Source: CAIWHR01 sp963786625
GTDB taxonomy: Bacteria > Pseudomonadota > Gammaproteobacteria > Burkholderiales > Casimicrobiaceae
Length of the DNA stretch: 64,000 nt
Reading direction: 5' to 3'
NCBI GenBank assembly: GCA_963786625.1
Contig: CAWAZS010000004.1
Location: forward strand, 827,720 to 891,719
The notes under the pieces are model-generated. The model did not search any database. It was not told the DNA's origin and saw only the letters and a list, made by a program, of their open reading frames with translations. A program made the translations under genes and the position numbers. Shown piece after piece: positions 1-8,127 of this stretch; positions within the stretch are counted from its first letter, which is position 1, and each line of letters begins with the position of its first letter.

Positions 1-1993
1 CGAACGCCGTGAGTATCGTCGTGAAATAGAGCACGTTGCGCGCGGACGTCTCGCGGAAGCTTGCCAGCATCGCGGACTTGCTCGCGACGGTCGCCACGCG
101 CGGGAACTCCTTCAGGTGCCGGAACAGGGCGTCGCGCTGCGCGCCATCGAGGCGCACCGAGAACGACGAATACGTGTCGCCTTCGCCCATCAGCCGGTTC
201 AGCGCATCGAGATCCATGTAGGCGAACAGGCCGATCAGGTCGCGGACGACGCCGACGACGGGAACACTGCGCTTGTTGCGCTTCCCCGCCAGCGTTTCGA
301 CGACGAGCGTATCACCGACGCGCACGTCCAGGCGCTGCGCCAGCCGATCGGTGAGCAGGATGCCTTCGGAGGGAACCGGTATCCGGTCGAGATCCGCGTC
401 GAGCAGGCGGCGCAGGTCGCCGGCGGGCGGGATGCCGAGCAGCGCGGTCCGGTAGTGGCGGTGACCGGCGACCAGCCGGACGGGCACGTCGCGCGAGCCC
501 TCGGCCTGCATCACGCCGGGCATCCGCGCGATCTCGTGCAGGGATCGCGACCCCAGCGGCTCGACCAGCGCGATCTCGGCGTCGCCCGGCTGCGCGGCCT
601 CGAACTGGACGTCGATCATGTACTCGAGGGCGTCGCGCCAGAACAGCCCCGAGATGATGATCGCCACCGCCGAGGCCATGCCGACGGTCGTGAGCAGCGC
701 GCGCAGCGGCCGGCGCTCCATGTTGCGGATCACCATCCGCATCGCCGGCGAGAGCGGCGGCCGAGGCCGGCGCGCTCCAGCAGCGTCGGCCCGTAGCGGC
801 CCGGCGAGGGCGGGCGCATCGCCTCGGCCGGGGCGAGCGTGACGGCCGCGCGCACCGCGCCCAGGGCGCCCCCGCCCGCCGCGAGCATCGTCACCGCCCC
901 GGCGGCCAGCATGACCCATGGCGGCATGAAGAAGCGGTAGCTGGGAAAGTGGAAGAATTCCGCATACAGCGCGGTGACGCCGCCGCCCCACCAGTAGCCG
1001 ACGGCGATGCCGATCGCGATGCCGATGCATCCGATCACGACGACCTGCATCAGGTAATGCGCGGCGATCGCGCCGTTGCCGTAACCCAGCGCCTTCAACG
1101 CCGCGATCTGCTCGCGCTGGGTCGCGACCTGGCGGTTCAGCACGACGTTGAGCAGGAACGCCGCGACCGCCAGGAAGATCGACGGGATCAGCGTGCCGAT
1201 CACCTTCCACTGGTTGAGCTCCTGGTTGAGGATGCGGTTCGACAGCTGCTCGTCCCGGCCGTGCGCGTTCATGCCGCCGTAGGGCTCGAGCAGGCGGTCG
1301 AGCGCATCGATGACCGCGCGCTTCGGTCGCGCCCGGGTTCAGCAGCACCGTGACGTGGTTGAACGCGCCCTCCATGTTGTACGCGGCGGCGAGCCGCTCG
1401 CGCGCGATCCAGAACACGCCGAAGTTGCGGTCGTCGGGAAAGGCGCCGCCGCGCGTCGCGTAGATGTAGTCGGGGGACAGCCCGACGCCGACGATGCGCA
1501 GCGTCTCCTTCCGGCCGTTGATGAGCGCGGTGATGCTCGTCCCCGGGCCGAGATCGCGGTTGCCGGCGAACGCCTCGGAGATGACGACCTCGCCCGGCGC
1601 GCCGCGCTCCGGCGCGCGCCCGCGGCGGATCACCAGCTGGTCGAGCCGCGGCGCGGCGCCCTCCGGCAGCCCGATCATCCGGCCGACGATCGGCTCCGCG
1701 ACGCCGGCGACGTCCAGGGTCACGTCGAACACGACCGTGGTTTCCACGTGGCTCACGCCCGGGATGGCGGCGATGCGCCGCTCGATCTCGCGCGGCGCCC
1801 GCTTGATGTCGGCGAACACCTGCCCGAAGCGCGCCGATTCGTAGAAGTCGTCGCGTGCCCGCTCGAGGGAGTAGTACGTCGCGAACGAGCCGGCGAAGCC
1901 GGAGAACGCGCTGGCGACGACCAGCGCGACGGTGACGACCTGGCTCTTCAGCTGCCACAGGTCGCGCAGCAGCTTGCGGTCGATGGCCTTCAC
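1..1993 (-). CDS. FtsX-like ABC transporter permease (partial, two frame slips)
   Basis: Inner-membrane permease of the MacB/LolC/FtsX class, expected to work with the ATPase encoded just upstream in extruding or releasing a lipidic or hydrophobic substrate. The GTG start at 1993 overlaps the ATPase stop (GTGA). The N-terminus has a membrane segment (VTVALVVASAFSGFAG) followed by a periplasmic MacB-type domain; the first FtsX domain (SIFLAVAAFLLNVVLNRQVA, KALGYGN) lies near 1270-850, and a second unit starts near 740 (MRMVIRNMERRPLRALLTT). The gene leaves the window at position 1, so the last membrane helices are missing. The frame changes near 1315 (one extra base) and near 755. Family and operon are clear; the substrate is unknown. 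Confidence 0.8.
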   Translation of the reverse strand, partial: MKAIDRKLLRDLWQLKSQVVTVALVVASAFSGFAGSFATYYSLERARDDFYESARFGQVFADIKRAPREIERRIAAIPGVSHVETTVVFDVTLDVAGVAEPIVGRMIGLPEGAAPRLDQLVIRRGRAPERGAPGEVVISEAFAGNRDLGPGTSITALINGRKETLRIVGVGLSPDYIYATRGGAFPDDRNFGVFWIARERLAAAYNMEGAFNHVTVLLNPGATEARGHRCARPPARALRRHERARPGRAAVEPHPQPGAQPVEGDRHADPVDLPGGRGVPAQRRAEPPGRDPARADRGVEGAGLRQRRDRRALPDAGRRDRMHRHRDRHRRRLLVGRRRHRAVCGILPLSQLPLLHAAMGHAGRRGGDDARGGRGRPGRGARGRHARPGRGDAPALAGPLRADAAGARRPRPPLSPAMRMVIRNMERRPLRALLTTVGMASAVAIIISGLFWRDALEYMIDVQFEAAQPGDAEIALVEPLGSRSLHEIARMPGVMQAEGSRDVPVRLVAGHRHYRTALLGIPPAGDLRRLLDADLDRIPVPSEGILLTDRLAQRLDVRVGDTLVVETLAGKRNKRSVPVVGVVRDLIGLFAYMDLDALNRLMGEGDTYSSFSVRLDGAQRDALFRHLKEFPRVATVASKSAMLASFRETSARNVLYFTTILTAF

Positions 1994-2720
1994 CAGGAAA
2001 GCTCCGATGGCGTCAGCTTGCGCGCGTTCGCGTCGACGTGCGTGATGCGGCCGTCGGCGAGATGCATCACCCGGTCCGCCATCCCGGCGATCGCGACGTT
2101 GTGCGTGATGACCACGGCGGTCGTCCCGAGCTCGACGTTGATCCGGGCGATCACCTCCAGCACGACCTTGCCCGTCGGATAGTCGAGCGCGCCCGTCGGC
2201 TCGTCGCAGAGCAGGACATCCGGGCGCTTGACGATCGCGCGCGCGATCGCGACCCGCTGCTGCTCGCCGCCGGAGAGCTGCGACGGGAAGTGGTCGAGGC
2301 GCTCCGACAGGCCGACGCGACCGAGCGCCTCCTCCGCCGTCATCGGGGACGCCGCGATGTCGGTGACGAGCGCGACGTTCTCGCGCACGGTCAGGCTCGG
2401 AATCAGGTTGTAGAACTGGAAGACGAAGCCGACGTGCTCGCGCCGGTAACGGGTGAGCTCGGCCTCATCGGCCGTGACGAGGTTGTGGTCGCGCCAGAAC
2501 GCCTCGCCCGACGTCGGGCGTGTCGAGCCCGCCGAGAATGTTGAGCAGCGTCGACTTGCCGCTGCCCGACGGCCCGAGCAGCACGATGAATTCGCCCTCG
2601 TGGATCTCGAGCTCGAGATCGGACAGCGCGCGCACCTGCGACCTCGCCCATCCGATAGATCTTGGTGAGCCCGCGTGCGACGAATACCGGCGAGCGCCGG
2701 TCGGGGTCGATCGCGTTCAT
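1990..2720 (-). CDS. ABC transporter ATP-binding protein (LolD/MacB type, two frame slips)
   Basis: Cytoplasmic ATPase partner of the following FtsX permease. The chosen ATG at 2720 gives MNAIDPDRRSPVFVARGLTK, a normal start for this family. Walker A (GPSGSGKSTLLN) is read in a second frame between about 2645 and 2520; the Q-loop region, signature (LSGGEQQRVAIARA), Walker B (DVLLCDEPTGALD) and H-loop (VVITHNV) are read in a third. Removing one base near 2645 and one near 2520 restores one continuous protein of about 243 residues, the usual size. Its stop overlaps the permease start. The slips look like sequence errors, because every catalytic motif is intact. Confidence 0.85.
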
Positions 2721-2842
2721 CCGCGCTCAGCATACGTCGTCGTGCGTGCCGCCGGTAGACGCGCTCGCGCGGCGGGCGCGAGGGAATTGCGCGAGGTCAA
2801 GGAAACCCCGGTTCGCCCCCGCCGCCGGGCCGCTCTGCGGGA

Positions 2843-3505
2843 TCAGCGCGTCGCGAGGCCGCTGCGCACGAGCTCGGCCCATGCGCGCTCGGCGAGCGCG
2901 TCGTGGCCGGCGGCGTTCGGATGCAGGGGATCCTGCCGCAGCGTCTCGTCGGACAGCACCGAGGGCAGCGCCTTCTCGACGAGGGGCACCTTCGCGCGCT
3001 TCGCGATCTCGCCGTAGACTCCCGCGGGCGCAAGGCCGGTCAGCACGCCGAGCGCCGAAGGTTGCGGCGCCGCGATCAGCGCGACGCGTGCGCCGCGTCC
3101 GCGCACGGTTGCGATCATCGCGTCGAGATTGCCCGCGATCTCCGCCGCCGGGACACCGCGCAGCAGATCGTTGCCGCCGAGCTCGATCAGCACCAGCGCG
3201 GGCGCGTGCTCGTCGACGAGGGCCGGCAGGCGCGCGCGGCCGCCGGCGGTGCGCTCGCCGTTGACCCCCGCGGCGACGACGCGCCAGCCGGTGCGCCGGG
3301 CGAGCCGCGCGGGCCAGGCCTCGTCGGCATCGACGCCGAAACCGGCGGTGATGCTGTCGCCGACGATCAGCACGACACTGCCGGCGGGCAGCGACGCCTC
3401 GCGCGGGCCGCCGCAGGCGGCGACCGCGAACGCCACCGCGAGCGCCACCGCGACGCAGGCCAGCCGAAGGGCGCGCCGGGCGCGTGCGCCGTCAGGCGAG
3501 GGCAT
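2843..3505 (-). CDS. GDSL/SGNH-family esterase lipoprotein
   Basis: Secreted serine esterase or thioesterase of the TesA/arylesterase group. Residues 1-30 form a signal peptide ending in a lipobox (VAAC, lipid-modified Cys31), so the enzyme is probably tethered to a membrane facing the periplasm. SGNH blocks are visible: GDSIT with catalytic Ser51, the glycine of block II (AAGVNGERT), GGND near residue 112, and the C-terminal Asp-x-x-His block (DPLHPNAAGH). The length of 220 residues is normal. The start overlaps the end of the upstream alpha/beta hydrolase by 14 bases, so the two hydrolases are probably co-transcribed. In many proteobacteria a tesA-type gene neighbours a LolD-like ABC exporter, as here. 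Substrate unknown. Confidence 0.85.
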   Translation of the reverse strand: MPSPDGARARRALRLACVAVALAVAFAVAACGGPREASLPAGSVVLIVGDSITAGFGVDADEAWPARLARRTGWRVVAAGVNGERTAGGRARLPALVDEHAPALVLIELGGNDLLRGVPAAEIAGNLDAMIATVRGRGARVALIAAPQPSALGVLTGLAPAGVYGEIAKRAKVPLVEKALPSVLSDETLRQDPLHPNAAGHDALAERAWAELVRSGLATR

Positions 3506-4463
3506 CGTGCCAGCCCGCGCGCATCCGCACGAAGCGCACGATGTGGTCGATCGCCAGTGCCGACTCGGGCAGGAACTCCGCGAGCTGGAACACGTGCGCC
3601 GCGCCCGGCCACAGCTCGAGCTCGACGTCGACGCCGGCCTCGTACGCCTTGTCGGCCGCGCGGGTCGCCTCGTCGCGCAGCAATTCGGTGCTGCCGACCT
3701 GGAAGAACAGCGGCGGGAAGCCGTCGAAATCCGCGAACAGCGGAGAGACTTCCGGGTCGAGGTACTGGTGCGGCGACGGCACGTAGAGTCGCCGCAGCAC
3801 GAGGAGGCTCGCGAGGCGGATCAGCGGGTCGCGCCCGTCGTAGGTCGCCATGCTCGGGCTGCCCATCGTGCAGTCGACGGCCGGCGACAGCAGCACCGCG
3901 CAGGCGGGCAGGGGCTCGCCGGCGGCGCGCGCCCGGTGCAGCGTGACGAGCGCGAGGTTGCCACCCGCCGAATCGCCGGCCAGCACGATGTTCCCCGGCT
4001 CGACGCCCTGCGCGAGCAGCCCGCGGTAGGCGGCGTGGCAGTCGTCGGGCGCCGCGGGAAACGGGTGCTCGGGCGCCAGCCGGTAATCGGGGATCAGCGC
4101 CCGCGCGCGCAGCCGACGGCAGAGCCGGGCCGCGAGCGACGCGTGCGCATTGGGAAAGCGGAACGCGAACGATCCGCCGTGCAGGTAGAGGATCACCCGC
4201 TCGAAACGGCTCTCCGGCGCGCTGACCCATTCGGCGGGCACTCCGCCCACTTCGGCGGCCTGGCGCTCGACCGGCGGACCGACCTTGAACTGCCGCGCGT
4301 CGAGCTTTTCGTAGTGGCGGCGCAGCGCGACGACGTCGGCGTCGTGCGCGAGCGGCTTGCCCAGCGTCAGCCGCAGCAATGCGTTCAGCGCGTAGCTGCG
4401 CATGCTCGGCTTGACCTGGATCTCGCGGCGGTAGCTCGGGCGGCGGTGCATCGCGACTCTCAC
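3492..4463 (-). CDS. Alpha/beta hydrolase of the hormone-sensitive-lipase family
   Basis: Cytoplasmic carboxylesterase-like enzyme of 323 residues. The HSL oxyanion-hole motif HGGSF is at residues 95-99 and the nucleophile motif GDSAGGN places the catalytic Ser at 164. The acid and base are likely in the FFQVGSTELLRDEA segment (Asp) and in WPGAAHVFQ (His). No signal peptide is present, unlike the downstream GDSL lipoprotein. Internal methionines at residues 5 and 21 are alternative starts. Family members hydrolyse short-chain acyl esters; the substrate cannot be read from the sequence. Confidence 0.85.
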   Translation of the reverse strand: MRVAMHRRPSYRREIQVKPSMRSYALNALLRLTLGKPLAHDADVVALRRHYEKLDARQFKVGPPVERQAAEVGGVPAEWVSAPESRFERVILYLHGGSFAFRFPNAHASLAARLCRRLRARALIPDYRLAPEHPFPAAPDDCHAAYRGLLAQGVEPGNIVLAGDSAGGNLALVTLHRARAAGEPLPACAVLLSPAVDCTMGSPSMATYDGRDPLIRLASLLVLRRLYVPSPHQYLDPEVSPLFADFDGFPPLFFQVGSTELLRDEATRAADKAYEAGVDVELELWPGAAHVFQLAEFLPESALAIDHIVRFVRMRAGWHDALA

Positions 4464-4511
4464 TCCGGCTCAGGCTAACCGATTTCCGCATGCGCCGGCG
4501 GCGCGCGAATG

Positions 4512-4540
4512 CAAACGGGCACCGCGACGGTGCCCGTTTG
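4512..4540 (-). terminator. Strong hairpin, probable efp terminator
   Basis: A perfect 13-base stem (CAAACGGGCACCG with its complement) around a 3-base CGA loop lies 75 bases beyond the efp stop. The stem ends in TTTG on either strand, so it could act in both directions, but only efp ends towards it. The downstream hydrolase gene begins at 4463, so the hairpin separates the two transcription units. The T-run is short. Confidence 0.7.
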
Positions 4541-4614
4541 TGGTTGCCCGGCGAACCCGCTGCCCGATGGGCTCCCGCTGTCCGGCCGATGGTCCGGTCG
4601 AGCCGGACGGACGA

Positions 4615-5169
4615 TCAGACGCGGCGACGGTATTCGCCGGTGCGCGTGTCGATCTCGATGCGATCGCCGGTCGTGACGAACAGCGGCACCTGGATCTGGA
4701 CGCCGGTGGCGAGCTTGGCGGGCTTCATCACCTTGCCCGACGTGTCGCCCTTCACCGCGGGCTCCGTGTACTTCACCTCGCGCACGACCGACGTCGGCAT
4801 TTCGACCGAGATCGCCTTGCCGTCGTAGAACGTGAGCTCGCAGGCGAGCCCGTCCTCGAGGTAGTTGATCGCCTCGCCGAGGTTGTCCGCCTCGACCTCG
4901 TGCTGGTTGTACTCGTTGTCCATGAACACGTAGAGCGGGTCGGCGAAGTACGAGTACGTGACTTCCTTGCGCTCGAGCTGGATGACGTCGAACTTCTCGT
5001 CGGCGCGGTAGACGGCTTCCGTCCCCGAGCCCGACAGGAGGTTCTTGAGCTTCATCTTGACGACCGACGCGTTGCGGCCGGATTTCGTGAACTCGGCCTT
5101 CTGGACCACCATCGGGTCCTTCCCGATCATGATCACGTTGCCGGCGCGGACTTCCTGGGCAGTTTTCAT
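4615..5169 (-). CDS. efp: Elongation factor P (Arg32 type)
   Basis: EF-P binds between the P and E sites of the ribosome and relieves stalling at consecutive prolines. The 184-residue protein spans the three-domain EF-P architecture, from the N-terminal KOW-like domain (MKTAQEVRAGNVIMIGK) to the C-terminal OB fold (TGVQIQVPLFVTTGDRIEID). The modified loop reads TKSGRNA with arginine at position 32. In this class the arginine is rhamnosylated by EarP; lysine would indicate EpmA-type modification. earP is the gene immediately upstream on the same strand. A GAGGTG ribosome-binding site precedes the ATG, and a TATAAT box sits in the intergenic gap. Confidence 0.97.
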   Translation of the reverse strand: MKTAQEVRAGNVIMIGKDPMVVQKAEFTKSGRNASVVKMKLKNLLSGSGTEAVYRADEKFDVIQLERKEVTYSYFADPLYVFMDNEYNQHEVEADNLGEAINYLEDGLACELTFYDGKAISVEMPTSVVREVKYTEPAVKGDTSGKVMKPAKLATGVQIQVPLFVTTGDRIEIDTRTGEYRRRV

Positions 5170-5225
5170 AAGGGCACCTCAATTGCCATGGGGTTGCTAT
5201 AAGGGGTTGATTCGGAAAACTTTTA

Positions 5226-5255
5226 ATTATACTGGATCCGTGGCCCACTTGACCA
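5226..5255 (-). promoter_or_regulatory. Sigma-70-like promoter for efp
   Basis: On the minus strand an exact TATAAT (5231-5226) overlaps the stop codon of earP, preceded 18 bases upstream by TGGTCA (5255-5250), a weak -35. The efp start codon is 57 bases further on. This would let efp be expressed independently of, and probably more strongly than, earP. The surrounding 57-base gap is notably AT-rich for this genome. Confidence 0.6.
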
Positions 5256-6381
5256 GTCCCGCCGCGAGGTCCGGCAGTGAGGCAAGCTTCGCCGCCCATG
5301 AATCCGCATGCGCCTCGAGATGGGGGCGCGCGGCGGCAAAATCCAGCCAGGCGGGGCCGATCGGGGCGGCTCCGGGGGCGCCGTTCCACGCCCGCCAGAA
5401 CCGGCGCAGCGCCGCCGCGGGGGCAGGGTCGAGCCCCGCCGCGTAGAGCTCGAGGAAAGCATCGAGCTTGCGCCAGTGGGCGCCCTCCGCCTGCGGGTAG
5501 ATGTGCCAGGCGAAGGCCCGGGCCGCCCATTGCGCGCGCACGAACGAATCCTCGCCGCGAACGAAATTGACGGCGCAAAGCCAGAGCAGGCGGTCGTAAT
5601 CGTCCTGCGGGACGAAGGGGATCGCATGGATGGCCAGCCGGCCGCGCATGCAGGGGGCACCCGGATGCGGCAGGTTGCCTCCCGTCCAGGCGTCGAGCGC
5701 ACCGGCAGCCACCCCCTCCGGGACGATGCAGCTGACGCGCGCGTCGCCGTCGGCCCACGCATCGAGCAGAGCGGGCAGCGCCGCGTTCGGATAGCAGAAC
5801 AGCGAGATCCGGATCTCGTCGTCGGCCACGGGCGGGACTCCCAGCGACGACCAGAACGCCTGCCGGGCGGCGACGTCCCGCCGCAACGCATCGCGGGCAT
5901 CGAGGAGTCCGCGCTCGCGCGGCAGCCCCCCGGACGCCGGCGTGAAACCGGGAAACCAGAAGCTGCGCGGCAGCGCCAGCTGCGGATGCGGGGAAGCGAG
6001 GCCGTGCGCGCCCTCGATCCACGCCTCGGCGCTCAGGTACTCCAGAATGATCCACGCGGGCGCCGGGCTGCGCCGCGCCATCGCCGCGACGTAGCCCGCG
6101 GGGAGCCCGCAGCCGAACGCCTCGACCACGACGCCGGCCGCCTCGGCCGGGGGAAACGGCTCGGCCCAGCGGCGTATCGTGACGCCGGCCGCCCGCTGCG
6201 CATCGCGACCGCGGTCGATCTCCGGCACGATCCGCGACAGGGTGGCGAGATCGTCGAGCCAGAGCGTGACGTCGAGCGCGTGCTCCTGCGCGAGCTGGCG
6301 CGCGAGGCGCCACGCGACACCGGCGTCGCCGTAGTTGTCGACGACCTTGCAGAAGACGTCCCAGCGGGAAGGAGCGGGCAT
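5227..6381 (-). CDS. earP: EF-P arginine rhamnosyltransferase
   Basis: EarP (DUF2331, GT-B fold) transfers rhamnose from dTDP-L-rhamnose to Arg32 of EF-P. The N-terminus (WDVFCKVVDNYGDAGVAWRL) carries Asp15 and Asp19, matching the essential aspartates of the family, and the nucleotide-sugar region near the C-terminal third contains the diagnostic RGEDSFVRAQWA. The length of 384 residues is normal. The downstream neighbour is its substrate EF-P with an arginine in the modified loop, which makes the assignment very secure. dTDP-rhamnose synthesis genes are not in the window. Confidence 0.95.
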   Translation of the reverse strand: MPAPSRWDVFCKVVDNYGDAGVAWRLARQLAQEHALDVTLWLDDLATLSRIVPEIDRGRDAQRAAGVTIRRWAEPFPPAEAAGVVVEAFGCGLPAGYVAAMARRSPAPAWIILEYLSAEAWIEGAHGLASPHPQLALPRSFWFPGFTPASGGLPRERGLLDARDALRRDVAARQAFWSSLGVPPVADDEIRISLFCYPNAALPALLDAWADGDARVSCIVPEGVAAGALDAWTGGNLPHPGAPCMRGRLAIHAIPFVPQDDYDRLLWLCAVNFVRGEDSFVRAQWAARAFAWHIYPQAEGAHWRKLDAFLELYAAGLDPAPAAALRRFWRAWNGAPGAAPIGPAWLDFAAARPHLEAHADSWAAKLASLPDLAAGLVKWATDPV

Positions 6382-6468
6382 GGCGGCGATGTTGCGTCGA
6401 TGCGCAACCCATTATCACGCCGGGCATCGCGCACCGCATAATGGCCGCAGCTCGACCGCGATCCGACG

Positions 6469-7143
6469 ATGAACACCGCCACTCCTCCCCGCGTCCTGAC
6501 CGTCGACGTCATCTCCGACGTCGTCTGCCCGTGGTGCTTCATCGGCCGGCGGCGGCTCGGCGCCGCGCTCGCCTCGCTCGCCGGGCGCGAGCCCGACGTG
6601 GAGCCGCGCGTGCGCTGGCATCCGTTCCAGCTGAATCCGGATCTGCCGCGCGAAGGCATCGCACGTCGCGCGTATCTCGAGGCGAAATTCGGCGGACGCG
6701 AGCGCGCGAGCGAGATCTACGAGCGCGTCCGCGCGGCGGGCAGGACCGTCGGCATCGACTTTGCGTTCGACCGGATCGAGCGGCAGCCGAACACGCTCGA
6801 TGCGCACCGGTTGATCGCGTGGGCGCAGTCGCGCGGGAGGGGCGAAGACGTCGTCGAGCGGCTGTTCCGCGCCTATTTTCTCGACGGGCGCAACATCGGC
6901 GACCGCGCGGTGCTCGCGGCGATCGCCGTCGAGGCGGGCCTCGATGCGGAGGCCGCGAGCGCCATGCTCGCATCGGACGATGGCGCGGCGGAGGTCGAGG
7001 CCACGGACCGCCGCGTCCGCGAACTGGGCGTGACCGGGGTGCCGTTCTTCATCTTCGCCGGCAGGCTCGCGGTGGCCGGAGCGCAGGAGCCCGACACCCT
7101 GACCGACGCGATGACGCAGGCGCTCGAACACGCCGGCGATTGA
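6469..7143 (+). CDS. DsbA-family oxidoreductase (FrnE-like)
   Basis: Thioredoxin-fold protein of 224 residues with no signal peptide, so probably cytoplasmic. The redox motif CPWC is at residues 20-23 (SDVVCPWCFIGRRRL), exactly as in FrnE/2-hydroxychromene-2-carboxylate isomerase-like DsbA relatives, and the cis-proline region is GVTGVPFFIFAG. Typical members act as disulfide reductases/isomerases or in polyketide and stress metabolism. It is divergent from earP with an 87-base gap. The CDF transporter follows 72 bases downstream. The precise role is not predictable. Confidence 0.88.
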   Translation: MNTATPPRVLTVDVISDVVCPWCFIGRRRLGAALASLAGREPDVEPRVRWHPFQLNPDLPREGIARRAYLEAKFGGRERASEIYERVRAAGRTVGIDFAFDRIERQPNTLDAHRLIAWAQSRGRGEDVVERLFRAYFLDGRNIGDRAVLAAIAVEAGLDAEAASAMLASDDGAAEVEATDRRVRELGVTGVPFFIFAGRLAVAGAQEPDTLTDAMTQALEHAGD

Positions 7144-7215
7144 TCCGCCTCAACGCGCGGTCGACGGCGACCCGAGATGATGGAGGTCGTCGTTGGCTCC
7201 CGCGGGGGAAAGGTC

Positions 7216-8093
7216 ATGCGTGCCGTGCGCCGGATGGCGTACCTGTCGATTGCGACGTCGCTCGCGACGATCGTCCTGAAATTCGGCGCGTACTTTCTGA
7301 CGGGTCGGTGAGCCTGTGGTCGGACGCGCTGGAGTCGCTCGTCAACCTGGCTGCGGGACTGGTCGCGCTGGGGGCCCTGATCGTGGCGGAACAGCCGGCC
7401 GACGACAGGCACGCGTACGGGCACGACAAGGCCGAGTACTTCGCGAGCGGCGTCGAGGGCGCGCTGATCCTCGTCGCGGCGGTGTCGATCATCTGGTCGG
7501 CGGTCCATCGCTTCGTCGAGCCCCAACCTCTGATGCGCCTGGGACCCGGTCTCGTCGTCGCGTTCCTCGCCGGCGCGGCGAACTTCGCGACCGCGCGCAT
7601 CATGCTGCGCGTCGCGCGGCAGCACGACAGCATCACGATCGAGGCCGACGCGAAGCACCTGCTGACCGACGTGTGGACCTCGGTCGGCATCATCGCGGGG
7701 CTGCTGGTCGTGATGGCGGTGCCGGACTGGGCGATCCTCGACCCGCTGATGGCGATCGCCGTCGGCATCCACATCGTCGTCACCGGCGTCGGACTGCTGC
7801 GGCGCTCCGCCGACGGGCTGATGGACGTCGCGCTGCCGCCTGCCGAGGTCAGTCGCGCCGAGACGCTGATTCGCGCGGAGCTGCCCGCGGGCTCGAGCTT
7901 CCATGCGCTGCGCACGCGCAAGGCCGGGGCGCGGCGCTTCCTCGAGTTCCACCTGCTCGTGCCCGGGACGATGAGCGTCGTCGACTCGCATTCGCTCTGC
8001 GACCGGATCGAGGCGGCGCTGATGGCCCACCTCGCGAAGGCCCACGTGACGATCCACGTGGAGCCCAGCGAGTCGCAGGCGCCCCATCCCTGA
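7216..8093 (+). CDS. Cation diffusion facilitator (FieF/CzcD type, one frame slip)
   Basis: Proton-driven divalent-metal exporter of the inner membrane. The ATG at 7216 is chosen because GGGGGAAAGG lies just before it; an in-frame ATG pair at 7177 is possible. Membrane-site residues are present: the TM2 aspartate motif SVSLWSDALESLVN, the HDKAEYF segment after it, and the TM5 motif ADAKHLLTDVWTS (H-x3-D). A C-terminal cytoplasmic ferredoxin-like domain follows (RAETLIRAELPAGSSFHALR) and ends with VTIHVEP. One base appears to be missing near 7307, where ACGGGTCGGTG would need an extra G to read TGSVSLW. Metal specificity is undetermined. Confidence 0.88.
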
Positions 8094-8127
8094 GACTGCA
8101 ACCGCCCCGGCGCTCACCGGGCCGCGC

